The notes beneath the pieces were generated by a model, which saw nothing but the letters and a program-made list of their open reading frames with translations, had not been told where the DNA came from and made no database searches. From NCBI RefSeq assembly GCF_008180615.1, contig NZ_VTEH01000005.1:62001-126000 (forward strand): a stretch of 64,000 nucleotides of DNA. Reading direction: 5' to 3'. Both the position numbers and the translations under genes were made by a program. Below, piece by piece: positions 1-8,758 of the stretch (positions are counted from its first letter, which is position 1; each line of letters starts with the position of its first letter). Origin of the DNA: Rossellomorea vietnamensis. GTDB taxonomy: Bacteria > Bacillota > Bacilli > Bacillales > Bacillaceae_B.

Positions 1-1023
1 AAACAAGCCGCCCATTATTTCTGTACAGCATTCGGTTTCAAAATGGTTGCTTATTCAGGTCTTGAAACAGGAAACCGTGAAACCGTATCTTATGTTCTTC
101 AGCAGAACAAGGTACGGATGCTGATCACCGGTTCACTTACTGAAAGCTCCCGAGTTGCTTCTTTTGTAAAACAGCATGGAGACGGAATCAAGGACATCGC
201 TCTTGCTGTGGATGATGTTGAAAAGGCTTACAGTGAAGCTGTATCCAGAGGAGCTATTGAAATCACTCCGCCGATGACACTATCCGATGATAACGGAACA
301 GTGAAAAAAGCCATTATTGGTACATACGGTGATACCATCCATACTCTTGTGGAACGCAAGGACTATAAAGGTATATTCATGCCGGGATTCGAAGCGATGG
401 AAATGAAAGTTCCGTTTAAAGATGCAGGAATCATCGCTGTCGACCATGTAGTAGGAAATGTGGAAAGAATGGAAGAGTGGGTCTCCTACTACGAAAAAGT
501 CATGGGCTTCAAAGAAATGAGGCACTTCACAAATGACGATATCAACACTGAATATTCAGCTTTGATGTCAAAAGTGATGCATAACGGCGGCCGGATCAAG
601 TTCCCGATCAATGAACCGGCTGATGGAAAGAGAAAATCGCAGATTCAGGAATATCTTGAATTCTTTAACGGACCTGGAGTACAGCATATCGCCATCTTGA
701 CAGAAGACATCGTCGAGACGATTTCCATCCTGAAGGAAAATGGTGTTGAGTTCCTTGATACTCCGGACACATACTACGACATGCTTTCCGAGCGTGTAGG
801 GGAGATCGATGAAGAGATTTCTAAAATCAAAGAATTGAAGATTCTCGTGGACAGGGATGATGAAGGATATCTGCTGCAAATCTTCACAAAACCGATTGTA
901 GACAGGCCGACACTTTTCATTGAAGTGATCCAGCGCAAAGGTGCAAGAGGTTTTGGTGAAGGAAACTTCAAGGCCCTGTTTGAATCGATCGAGCGTGAAC
1001 AGGAGCGCCGAGGCAACTTATAA
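1..1023 (+). CDS. hppD: 4-hydroxyphenylpyruvate dioxygenase, 5' end outside window
   Basis: Converts 4-hydroxyphenylpyruvate to homogentisate, the committed step of tyrosine breakdown, with a non-haem Fe(II) centre. The frame is open from base 1, and the residues before the first ATG (position 43) read as normal HPPD sequence, so the gene begins upstream of the window. Visible family features are the two vicinal-oxygen-chelate halves, the iron-ligand histidines in AVDHVV (near 445) and GVQHIAIL, and the C-terminal FIEVIQRKG block carrying the ligand glutamate, followed by the family's GFGEGNF segment. It heads a same-strand cluster with an aminotransferase, FAH and hmgA. Confidence 0.95.
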   Translation, partial: KQAAHYFCTAFGFKMVAYSGLETGNRETVSYVLQQNKVRMLITGSLTESSRVASFVKQHGDGIKDIALAVDDVEKAYSEAVSRGAIEITPPMTLSDDNGTVKKAIIGTYGDTIHTLVERKDYKGIFMPGFEAMEMKVPFKDAGIIAVDHVVGNVERMEEWVSYYEKVMGFKEMRHFTNDDINTEYSALMSKVMHNGGRIKFPINEPADGKRKSQIQEYLEFFNGPGVQHIAILTEDIVETISILKENGVEFLDTPDTYYDMLSERVGEIDEEISKIKELKILVDRDDEGYLLQIFTKPIVDRPTLFIEVIQRKGARGFGEGNFKALFESIEREQERRGNL

Positions 1024-1252
1024 AATAGTATCTGAGAAGTCCGGAAGCGGCATCTCATCATAAAGGGATGTCCCTACAAGGAATAGGAAAACATATCAAT
1101 CAGCCTTTTATAGCAGGCGGAGATTGAAACCTTGGAGGGACTCCCTTTCATTTTGCAAGAGAATAGGAATGAAGGCAGGCATGTGGTTGAGTACTCTGCA
1201 GCAGATGTCAATTCGATATGAAAACAGTTTTTCTAGAAAGCGGGGGTCGAAG

Positions 1253-2374
1253 GTGGCCGTGAAATTTAAAACGAGAAAGAGAGTCGAAGAGATTGCGCCT
1301 TATGTCCTTGGAAAGAGTATCGCTGAAATTAAGCTTGAACTGGGGCTCTCGGAAATTCGCAAGCTCTCGGAAAATGAAAATATCTATGGATGCTCCCCCA
1401 GTGTAAAAGCGTACCTGAGTACAGGAGGATCGGATATTTATCTTTATCCGGATGGCATGGCACAGGAACTGACTAAGAAGACAAGTGAATTCCTAAATGC
1501 GGCACCGGAACAGCTTGTGTTCGGCAATGGCTCGGATGAAGTGATCCGCCTGCTGACGAGAGCGTATATAAGCGAAGGTGACGAAGCTGTGATGGCGGAT
1601 GTCACATTCCCAAGGTATCAGACAAATGTATTCTTAGAAGGAGGAACACCTGTTATTGTTCCCCTAGTCGACGGCGTCCACGATTTAAAAGGGATGCTGG
1701 AGAAGATTACAGAGCGGACCAGAATGGTGTTTGTCTGCAACCCGAATAACCCTACTGGGACGATAAATGGAAAACTGGAGCTCTTAAAGTTTTTGGAAGA
1801 GGTCCCTCAGGATATTCTTGTCATAGTGGACGAAGCTTATGTGGAATATGTGACGACAGATGACTATCTTCATTGCATTCCGCTCCTCGGTCAGTTTGAA
1901 AATTTAATTGTTTTACGGACTTTTTCAAAGATATATGGATTAGCAGGTCTTCGTGTCGGTTTTGGCGTGATGAATGAAGAAATTGCCACCCAATTAAGGA
2001 AAGTCAAAGATGTGTTCAATGTCAGCCGGCTTGCCCAGGGAGCTGCCATTGCCGCGATCGAGGATCAGGAATTCATTGAAGAGTGTGCGAGGATGAACGA
2101 AAAAGGAAGAAATTATCTGCAGGCTGAATTCAGTAAAATGGGATTAACCTGCTTTCCTTCACAATCTAATTTCATCATGGTGGACTGCGGCATAAGAGGA
2201 GATATAGCGGCAGCCGGGCTGCTGAAGCATGGAATCATTGTCCGGGCCGGTACATTGCTTGGTTTTCCAACTACAGTCAGGGTCACCATCGGAACAGAAA
2301 CGGACAACCAACTTTTTATTCAAGGCTTGAAACAGGTCATTGCAGAAGAGAAGGAGGGCAACCATGGAAATTAA
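1253..2374 (+). CDS. HisC-like PLP-dependent aminotransferase, probably aromatic
   Basis: Class I/II aminotransferase of the histidinol-phosphate aminotransferase family, 373 aa from the chosen start. The PLP-lysine motif TFSKIYGLAGLRVGF and the CNPNNPTGT and VDEAYVEY blocks are present. An in-frame ATG lies at 1124, but the family match begins near KFKTRKRVEEIAPYV, and a GGGGGT ribosome site sits just before GTG 1253, so that start is preferred. Inside a tyrosine-degradation cluster the likely job is tyrosine to 4-hydroxyphenylpyruvate rather than histidine synthesis; this is inferred from context. It overlaps the next gene by 11 nt, implying translational coupling. Confidence 0.85.
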   Translation: MAVKFKTRKRVEEIAPYVLGKSIAEIKLELGLSEIRKLSENENIYGCSPSVKAYLSTGGSDIYLYPDGMAQELTKKTSEFLNAAPEQLVFGNGSDEVIRLLTRAYISEGDEAVMADVTFPRYQTNVFLEGGTPVIVPLVDGVHDLKGMLEKITERTRMVFVCNPNNPTGTINGKLELLKFLEEVPQDILVIVDEAYVEYVTTDDYLHCIPLLGQFENLIVLRTFSKIYGLAGLRVGFGVMNEEIATQLRKVKDVFNVSRLAQGAAIAAIEDQEFIEECARMNEKGRNYLQAEFSKMGLTCFPSQSNFIMVDCGIRGDIAAAGLLKHGIIVRAGTLLGFPTTVRVTIGTETDNQLFIQGLKQVIAEEKEGNHGN

Positions 2375-2975
2375 ACCGGACACGCTCGAGTGGAAAGATG
2401 CTTATAAGCTGCTGGTCGGATCGATTGTTCCCCGTCCTATCGCCTTTGTCTCGACTCTCGATGAAAACGGAAAAGCCAATCTTGCTCCTTTCAGCTTTTT
2501 TACAGCTATCAGTGCAGATCCGATGCTTGTCTGTTTTTCACCGATGAGAAGGGGAACGGATGGCGGCAAGAAAGATACTCTGAATAATATTGAGAGCACT
2601 AAGGAATTCGTTATTAATGTCGTGAGCGAAGAGTTTACAGAGCAGATGAATAATACCGCAATTGAATATGAATCAGGTATCGATGAGTTTGAGGAAACAG
2701 GCTTGACCAAGCTGGAGTCCGTTATGGTAAGTCCTCCGGGTGTCAAGGAAAGCAAAGTCCAGCTGGAATGTTCCCTTCATCAGGTGCTTCATTTCGGCGA
2801 TGGAGCGGGATCAGGTAGCCTGGTCATCGGCAAGGTGGAGTATGTCCGTGTGGCCGACGAGCTTTATTACAACGGCAAAATTGACACCGAGCAACTGAAG
2901 CCTGTCGGGAGGATGGCCGGACAGATGTATACAAAGCCTATGGCAGAGACATTTGAAATGGTCAGGAAAAGGTGA
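2364..2975 (+). CDS. flavin reductase-like (DIM6/NTAB) family protein
   Basis: 203-aa protein of the flavin reductase-like family. The N-terminal KLLVGSIVPRPIAFVST and SFFTAISADPMLVCFS stretches are typical FMN-binding blocks. ATG 2364 follows AAGGAGGG at good spacing; an upstream in-frame start at 2340 would add eight basic residues and has no ribosome site. It lies between the aminotransferase and the FAH gene, with a 4-nt gap to the latter, so it belongs to the tyrosine operon. Its reaction there is not evident. It might supply reduced flavin or act on a pathway intermediate. Confidence 0.85.
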   Translation: MEIKPDTLEWKDAYKLLVGSIVPRPIAFVSTLDENGKANLAPFSFFTAISADPMLVCFSPMRRGTDGGKKDTLNNIESTKEFVINVVSEEFTEQMNNTAIEYESGIDEFEETGLTKLESVMVSPPGVKESKVQLECSLHQVLHFGDGAGSGSLVIGKVEYVRVADELYYNGKIDTEQLKPVGRMAGQMYTKPMAETFEMVRKR

Positions 2976-2979
2976 GGCT

Positions 2980-3900
2980 ATGAAATTTATTAGTTATCAA
3001 AACAGGGATGGTGAACTCAGGCTCGGCGTCCTTAAGGATGAACATACAGTAGTGGATGTCCATGAAGCAAGTGAAGGTGCCCTGCCAGATAATATCTTGT
3101 CCTTTTTGGAAAACAGTGAGAAGAATATGAAGTTGCTGCAGGAAATGAATCCGGCCGATAAGGGCATATATTCTATGGAGGAAGTATTGGTTAAAGCTCC
3201 TGTCCCCCGGCCCAACAGTATCCGCGATTTCTATGCTTTTGAAGAACATGTGAAAACAGCGAGAAGAAATCGGGGCCTGGATGTCGTTCCCGAATGGTAT
3301 GAAATGCCGGTTTTTTATTTTTCGAATCATCTCGCTGTAAAAGGAGATGGAGAAGCGATTCAACGTCCCGCAAACTGCAGCTGGCTGGATTATGAGCTGG
3401 AAATTGCCTGTGTGATAGGCAAAGAAGGCCGGAATATCAGCAGAGAAAACGCTGAAGAATTCATATTCGGCTACTGCATCATGAATGATTGGAGTGCACG
3501 GGATCTTCAGAGAGAAGAAATGAAAGTCGGATTAGGTCCCGCTAAAGGGAAGGATTTTGCCACCTCCATCGGTCCCTATATCGTGACAAAGGATGAGCTG
3601 GAGCCCTACCGAAAGGATGGCCGGTACGATTTGAAGATGACAGCGAAGGTGAATGGACAGGAACTTTCTTCCGGGAATTTCAAGAGCGTTTACTATACAT
3701 TCGCCGAGATGATTGAGAGGGCTTCCGCAGATGTCACCCTTTATCCAGGAGAGGTAATCGGTTCCGGCACTGTCGGGACTGGATGCATTCTTGAACTTGG
3801 CACAGATGTTCACCGCTGGCTTGAGCCTGGAGACACTGTGGAACTTGAAATCACGGGCTTGGGAAAATTGAGTAATAAGATTAAGGAAGGAGGATTTTAA
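2980..3900 (+). CDS. fumarylacetoacetate hydrolase family protein
   Basis: 306-aa FAH-family hydrolase, expected to cleave fumarylacetoacetate to fumarate and acetoacetate, the last step of homogentisate breakdown. Metal-binding blocks DYELEIACVIGKEGRN and NDWSARDLQ, and the glycine-rich GEVIGSGTVGTGCILELG region, are visible. ATG 2980 has AGGTGAGG just upstream; the in-frame ATG at 2953 lies inside the previous gene and lacks a ribosome site. The stop codon shares one base with the hmgA start (TAATG), a tight coupling typical of operons. Confidence 0.88.
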   Translation: MKFISYQNRDGELRLGVLKDEHTVVDVHEASEGALPDNILSFLENSEKNMKLLQEMNPADKGIYSMEEVLVKAPVPRPNSIRDFYAFEEHVKTARRNRGLDVVPEWYEMPVFYFSNHLAVKGDGEAIQRPANCSWLDYELEIACVIGKEGRNISRENAEEFIFGYCIMNDWSARDLQREEMKVGLGPAKGKDFATSIGPYIVTKDELEPYRKDGRYDLKMTAKVNGQELSSGNFKSVYYTFAEMIERASADVTLYPGEVIGSGTVGTGCILELGTDVHRWLEPGDTVELEITGLGKLSNKIKEGGF

Positions 3901-5048
3901 TGTATTACCGCACCCTGGGGAAAATCCCTCATAAGCGTCATACGATGTTCAAGAAAGACGATGGAACGCTGTTTCGGGAACAAGTGATGGGCACGAAAGG
4001 CTTTTCGGGAACTCAGTCAATTCTGTATCATCACCATATGCCCACGGAGGTGGCGAAAGCAGAACTGCTGGGCTCCTATCTGCCGCAATATGAAGAAAAT
4101 CAAGAACTGAAGCACCGCCATTTATTGACTGATAATGCAGCCAAGTCGGGAGATGCTCTAAAAGGAAGAGAATACTTGCTGGGGAATGAGGACCTGCTCA
4201 TCGGTACAGTCCTGGCAACTGAAAATATGGAAAGCTACTACCGCAATGGAGATGGAGATGAAATGCTTTATATCCATCGAGGAAAAGGGACTGTGGAAAC
4301 GATGTTCGGAACATTGACCTACCGTCCAGGAGATTACGTCATCATCCCGATTGGCACCATATATAGAGTCCTGCCTGAAGAAGACACGAAGATTCTCTTT
4401 ATTGAGTCCTTCAGCCAAATTACAACTCCAAGAAGATATAGAAATGAATATGGCCAGCTGCTCGAGCACAGTCCGTTTTGTGAACGTGATATCCGGGGAC
4501 CTGAAAAGCTGGAAACATTCAGTGAAAAAGGGGAGTTTGAAGTCATCACTAAATCCCGCGGATTGATGAATTCACATGTCCTGAATCATCACCCGCTTGA
4601 TGTGGTCGGCTGGGATGGTTATCTGTACCCGTGGGTCTTCAATATTGAAGACTTCGAGCCAATCACCGGGCGTGTCCATCAGCCGCCTCCGGTGCACCAG
4701 ACATTTGAAGGGCACAATTTCGTCGTTTGTTCCTTTGTGCCCCGACTGTATGATTACCATCCGGAATCGATTCCGGCACCTTACTATCACAGCAATGTGA
4801 ACAGCGATGAACTTCTCTACTATGTAGAAGGGAACTTCATGAGCCGGAAGGGGATCAGCGAGGGATCGATCACCCTTCATCCAAGCGGCATCCCTCATGG
4901 ACCGCATCCCGGCACAACTGAAAAGAGTATCGGAAAAAAGGAAACTCTCGAGCTCGCCGTCATGATCGATACATTCCGTCCGTTAAAAATCGTCAAAAAA
5001 GCTCACGATATCGAAGACAAAAACTATATGTATTCCTGGATGGAATAA
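3900..5048 (+). CDS. hmgA: homogentisate 1,2-dioxygenase
   Basis: Opens the ring of homogentisate to give maleylacetoacetate, using Fe(II). 382 aa, close to the size of Gram-positive HmgA. The N-terminus MYYRTLGKIPHKRHTMF, the cupin segment GDYVIIPIGTIYRV, and the iron-site region HPSGIPHGPHPG with the nearby SDELLYYVEGNF match the family. AAGGAGG lies 7 nt before the ATG. It is the last gene of the cluster and is followed by a strong terminator. No maleylacetoacetate isomerase gene accompanies it. Confidence 0.93.
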   Translation: MYYRTLGKIPHKRHTMFKKDDGTLFREQVMGTKGFSGTQSILYHHHMPTEVAKAELLGSYLPQYEENQELKHRHLLTDNAAKSGDALKGREYLLGNEDLLIGTVLATENMESYYRNGDGDEMLYIHRGKGTVETMFGTLTYRPGDYVIIPIGTIYRVLPEEDTKILFIESFSQITTPRRYRNEYGQLLEHSPFCERDIRGPEKLETFSEKGEFEVITKSRGLMNSHVLNHHPLDVVGWDGYLYPWVFNIEDFEPITGRVHQPPPVHQTFEGHNFVVCSFVPRLYDYHPESIPAPYYHSNVNSDELLYYVEGNFMSRKGISEGSITLHPSGIPHGPHPGTTEKSIGKKETLELAVMIDTFRPLKIVKKAHDIEDKNYMYSWME

Positions 5049-5055
5049 TCCAAGG

Positions 5056-5087
5056 AAGGGACATGATAACCAATCGTGTCCCTTTTT
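5056..5087 (+). terminator. intrinsic terminator of the tyrosine operon
   Basis: An 8-bp stem (AAGGGACA / TGTCCCTT) with a 13-nt loop ends in a U-run, 8 nt after the hmgA stop. Confidence 0.85.
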
Positions 5088-5259
5088 CAGTTAATTAAAA
5101 AGGGATATCGCCTTATTCATTGAATAGTGTTAAAGAGGACTATCGAGAGATTTCCTCGGAGGATGCTGGTTGTTTCATGTAAGTATGTAACCGCCATGAG
5201 AGTTCATCTGTTATCAAAACAGCCTGTAACAAAGGAAGCAAAATTGAAGGAGTGACAAA

Positions 5260-6138
5260 ATGTTAGGATTTAAAAAAACAGAAGAAATCTATAGAGAGAA
5301 AATAGTGGAAGGCAGCGAGGTCAATGCGCTGGCTATTGATACCTCTTCAACAGAAGTCATTTTATCTCCCCATGCATCAGAAGATATCAAAATCGAGTTA
5401 AAAGGGGAGGTCAGCCCTAAATTAAAAGACAGCATCAGAATGGATGTAACGCAGCAGGGGCATGCACTGAATGTACAAGTGAAAATTGAACGGGACAGCG
5501 GCTTCAGTTTCGGAATTGAAATGATCAAACTGGCTCTGAGCGTTCAGGTTCCGGGCAAACTGTATGAGGAAATCACAGTTGAAACTTCCTCAGGAGGAGT
5601 GGAAGCTTCAGACCTGGAAGGAAAGAAAGTGAAGTTTACAGCAAGTTCAGGAGAGGTGGATGCAGCAAGGATAAAGGCACACACCGAATTTAAAAGTAAA
5701 ACAAACAGCGGAGGTATTCATTTGAATAGGATTGAGGCTCCTGTGATATATGCCAAGGCAAACAGCGGGACAGTTTTACTGCAAAACCTCACAGCCGCTG
5801 ATGTCCATGCCAAAGCTTCTTCAGGGAATGTAATTGGGAAGAAGTGGACGGGGAATATTACCGCTGAATCAAATTCAGGCGGCATTGACCTTCATTCTGC
5901 AGAACTGACAGGGAATATAGAGGCTGAAGCGTCAAGTGGAGATGTCATGCTCTACTTTGACAAGAAACCCCAATCCTTCTCCCTTGATTTCTCCGGAAGC
6001 TCAGGAGAAGCTCATCTGGAATTGGATGGCTTCCAATATGAAAAGAAGAAAGATCACCGAATCAAAGGAAAAATGGGAGAAGGCAAACATACGATCAGAG
6101 TCAAAACATCTTCTGGCGACTTTGATTTCAGAACATAA
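5260..6138 (+). CDS. DUF4097 (LiaG-like) repeat protein
   Basis: 292-aa protein of the DUF4097 family, to which B. subtilis LiaG belongs. From about residue 105 on, motifs of the type SSGG, SSGE, NSGG, NSGT, SSGN and SSGD recur roughly every 18-22 residues, as expected for a right-handed beta-solenoid. There is no signal peptide or membrane segment, so it may be cytoplasmic or anchored through a partner. A GGAG ribosome site precedes the ATG. It stands alone between two terminators, more than 40 kb from the lia genes. Function is unknown. Confidence 0.8.
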   Translation: MLGFKKTEEIYREKIVEGSEVNALAIDTSSTEVILSPHASEDIKIELKGEVSPKLKDSIRMDVTQQGHALNVQVKIERDSGFSFGIEMIKLALSVQVPGKLYEEITVETSSGGVEASDLEGKKVKFTASSGEVDAARIKAHTEFKSKTNSGGIHLNRIEAPVIYAKANSGTVLLQNLTAADVHAKASSGNVIGKKWTGNITAESNSGGIDLHSAELTGNIEAEASSGDVMLYFDKKPQSFSLDFSGSSGEAHLELDGFQYEKKKDHRIKGKMGEGKHTIRVKTSSGDFDFRT

Positions 6139-6190
6139 ACAAATCTGAGTACCATAGTTGCCTTGAGCAACAAAACGACTCAGAGTATGA

Positions 6191-6221
6191 GAAAAGGACT
6201 TCCGACAAAGAAGTCCTTTTC
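6191..6221. terminator. bidirectional terminator between DUF4097 gene and thiY
   Basis: A perfect 11-bp stem (GAAAAGGACTT / AAGTCCTTTTC) with a 9-nt loop. The A/T-rich arms give a U-run in both directions, serving the two convergent genes. Confidence 0.85.
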
Positions 6222-6231
6222 TGCTGATTAT

Positions 6232-7236
6232 TCATTCTGCGATATTAACGAAAATATCTTCTGTATCCGGTTTTTCCTCAATCAGCCCCGACTTCTTCAG
6301 CCAATCGATGGTTTCCTGCCAAGAGGCTTCGCTTTGGCTTCCGAACGCTTCATCCTCTGACTCCATTTTGGGCAGCAGGATGCTCATGCTTTCTTTCTCC
6401 ACTTCCTCGACCAGCGGGAAATTTGCTTCATCCTGGCTGCTCAGCAGGACTTGCAGTGCTTCGTCCTGGTTTTCCTTCATGAATTCATAGCCTTTAGTGG
6501 CAGCACGCCAGAATGCACGGATGCTTTCTTCTTTTTTATTCCATGTCTCATCATTTGTGGTGAAAACCAGTTCGTAAAAGCTCGGTACCCCGTAGTCAAC
6601 TGGATTGAAAAGGCGGGTTTTATAGCCTTCGTGTTTCAGTACCGGAACTTCATGGTTGATATAGGCTCCGATGACGGCATCAGCTTTTTCACTGACAATC
6701 GATGAGCCCAGCTCGAATCCGACGTCAATCGTATCAACCTTGGCTGGATCTCCGCCGTCAGCCTCTACCATCGTGCTGAGAAGAGCTTCGTTCAATGGAA
6801 TCCCGGGGTACCCGACCTTCTTTCCTTCCAGGTCCTTGGGTGATTGAATCGGACTGTCTTCCAGGAAAACCACATGATTCAATGGAGAGCGCACAATGGC
6901 TGCAACAGACTTGACGGGAATGCCCTCGTTGGCTCTTGCAATGATGACATCTGGCTGATAAGAGATTCCGAGGTCAATCTGCCCGGCAGCCGCAAGATTG
7001 ATAGGATCGGTTGGATTTGCCGGAAATTTGATCTCTGCGTCCAGACCTTCATCTTGAAAATACCCCTTTTCTTCTGCAGCATAAAGGTAGCTATGTACGG
7101 CATTAGGATACCAGTCCAGCATAATTGTCAGTTTTTCCAATTCTTCTTCCTCTGTTGAAGCAGCGGTGTCCTCTTGAGAACAGCCTCCCATTATCACAAG
7201 ACTGGCAAGAATCATGAACATAAGCATTTTCTTCAT
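6232..7236 (-). CDS. thiY: ABC transporter substrate-binding lipoprotein for thiamine pyrimidine
   Basis: 334-aa NMT1/THI5-like binding protein. A lipoprotein signal is clear: MKKMLMFMILASLVIMGGC, with the lipobox cysteine at residue 19. Family motifs LDWYPNAVHS and DLGISYQPDV are those of pyrimidine-precursor binders. ATG 7236 is preferred over 7251 because GGAGG lies 9 nt before it and the signal peptide starts there. It overlaps the permease gene by 4 nt and is the last gene of a TPP-riboswitch operon. It likely captures formylaminopyrimidine or a related thiamine breakdown product. Confidence 0.88.
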   Translation of the reverse strand: MKKMLMFMILASLVIMGGCSQEDTAASTEEEELEKLTIMLDWYPNAVHSYLYAAEEKGYFQDEGLDAEIKFPANPTDPINLAAAGQIDLGISYQPDVIIARANEGIPVKSVAAIVRSPLNHVVFLEDSPIQSPKDLEGKKVGYPGIPLNEALLSTMVEADGGDPAKVDTIDVGFELGSSIVSEKADAVIGAYINHEVPVLKHEGYKTRLFNPVDYGVPSFYELVFTTNDETWNKKEESIRAFWRAATKGYEFMKENQDEALQVLLSSQDEANFPLVEEVEKESMSILLPKMESEDEAFGSQSEASWQETIDWLKKSGLIEEKPDTEDIFVNIAE

Positions 7237-7985
7237 AAGGATTTCCTCCATTTTAAAAATATATTTTCACACAAAGTCACAAGCAAAAATAAGACAATGC
7301 CGGCAATCGATAATAGGACAATGGGAGCGAACACTGCTGCACCGTTAAACTGAGTCATCATCCTGCGGCTGAAGTACCCCAGCCCGGCTTCTGCCCCAAG
7401 CCATTCTCCGATAGCGGCGCCAATGACACTCAGGGTGACAGCCACCTTCAGTCCTGAGAAAAAATGCGGAAGAGCAGAAGGGACGCTGAGTTTCAGGAAG
7501 ACCTCTCTTTTTCCGGCACCCATCGTCAGCATAAGTTCTTTCAAGTCCTTGCTGACAGACCGAAGTCCATCAAAGGTACTGACCGTGATGGGGAAAAAGG
7601 TGATGAGTACGGTTACCACGATCTTGCTCCAAATCGAATAGCCAAACCAAAGTACAAAAATAGGGGCGAGGGCAATGATCGGGATGGTTTGGGAAGCAAT
7701 AAGAATCGGATAAAAAGTCCGTTCTGCCGATTTGCTGAAATTCATTAAGACAGCCAGGGTAATACCGAGTGCTACCGAGAATGCTAAACCGATTAAAATG
7801 ATGATTATGGTGGAAGGCAGGTGTTTTATGATCAAAACCGCTTTCAACTCCCAGAGTTCAGCTGCGATTTCCCCCGGAGTCGGCAGGATAAAAGGTTTAT
7901 TATAGAGGGCTGCTCCGATCTGCCAAATCATCAGAAAGAAAAGGATCACAAGAGATGAGTTTATATAATTGCGCCGCTCTCTCAT
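7233..7985 (-). CDS. thiX: ABC transporter permease for thiamine pyrimidine
   Basis: 250-aa inner-membrane permease of the BPD_transp_1 (SsuC/TauC-like) family with about six hydrophobic segments. The EAA-type cytoplasmic loop for contact with the ATPase is in the region LMLTMGAGKREVFLKLSVPSAL (around residues 145-165). Overlaps of 4 nt on both sides tie it to the ATPase upstream and the binding protein downstream. Confidence 0.88.
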   Translation of the reverse strand: MRERRNYINSSLVILFFLMIWQIGAALYNKPFILPTPGEIAAELWELKAVLIIKHLPSTIIIILIGLAFSVALGITLAVLMNFSKSAERTFYPILIASQTIPIIALAPIFVLWFGYSIWSKIVVTVLITFFPITVSTFDGLRSVSKDLKELMLTMGAGKREVFLKLSVPSALPHFFSGLKVAVTLSVIGAAIGEWLGAEAGLGYFSRRMMTQFNGAAVFAPIVLLSIAGIVLFLLVTLCENIFLKWRKSL

Positions 7986-8758
7986 GAATGGGACACCATT
8001 TTCCTTAACTCGGAAATCAGCGTTGTTTTCAAGCCTTGAATATCTGCGTGAGAAAGATCCCTGAAATCGCGGGGCCTTGGCAGAGGAACCTTAATCTCCG
8101 TCAGTTGTGATACAGGCATAGTGCTGAATACAAGAATACGGTCCGCCAGAAACAAGGCTTCCTCCACATCATGGGTGATGAACAGGATGGTTTTCCTCCA
8201 TTTGCTCCATTGATCAAGAAGCCATTCCTGCATGGAAAGTTTTGTGATAGCATCCAAAGCACTGAATGGTTCATCCAGTACAAGAAGATCTTTCCCGCTC
8301 AGTACTGCTCTCAGGAAAGAAACTCTTTGGCGCATGCCGCCGGATAAATTATGAGGGTACCGGTCTTCATGTCCACTTAGGCCGAATTCCTTTAGTAACC
8401 CTCCGACTTCTTCATACGCTTTTTCTTTCTTCATCCCTTGCAGCTGAAGAGGCAGGATGGCATTTTCCCTAACTGTACGCCATGGCAGCAATAGGTCCTG
8501 CTGCGGCATATACCCTGCCTGTCCCAGGCGCTGTTGTATTTCTTCTCCATGGAAAAGGATCCTGCCGGAGGTCTGATTTTCCAGGCCGGTAATCAGCCGG
8601 AACAAAGTGCTTTTGCCAGAACCGCTGGGACCGATGATTGATACGAATTCTCCTTGTCTGATAGAAAGCGAGAGTCCATCGAGTACGTGGCCGGGGGACT
8701 GTTTTGTGCCGCCTATGTAAGAGAAAGAAACATGCTCAAGGGTAAGCAGATCAGTCAT
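7982..8758 (-). CDS. thiZ: ABC transporter ATPase for thiamine pyrimidine
   Basis: 258-aa ABC ATPase. Walker A GPSGSGKST (about residues 43-51), signature LSGGMRQRV, Walker B LLVLDEPFSALD and the switch histidine in LFITHDVEEALF are all intact. ATG 8758 lies 8 nt inside the end of tenA and begins the normal N-terminus MTDLLTLEHVSFSY. An upstream in-frame start at 8809 would add 17 residues read from tenA and is rejected. It powers the ThiXYZ importer. Confidence 0.88.
   Translation of the reverse strand: MTDLLTLEHVSFSYIGGTKQSPGHVLDGLSLSIRQGEFVSIIGPSGSGKSTLFRLITGLENQTSGRILFHGEEIQQRLGQAGYMPQQDLLLPWRTVRENAILPLQLQGMKKEKAYEEVGGLLKEFGLSGHEDRYPHNLSGGMRQRVSFLRAVLSGKDLLVLDEPFSALDAITKLSMQEWLLDQWSKWRKTILFITHDVEEALFLADRILVFSTMPVSQLTEIKVPLPRPRDFRDLSHADIQGLKTTLISELRKMVSHS

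Noticed and set aside
1040..1080. Hairpin after hppD as terminator
   Set aside because: The AGGGATGTCCCT palindrome is short and has no T-run; the downstream genes belong to the same pathway.
1124..1252. N-terminal extension of the HisC-like aminotransferase, or a separate gene remnant
   Set aside because: The residues do not fit the family and no ribosome site precedes 1124. Another frame (about 1111-1218) is open for 35 codons and could be a gene relic, but nothing recognisable supports it.
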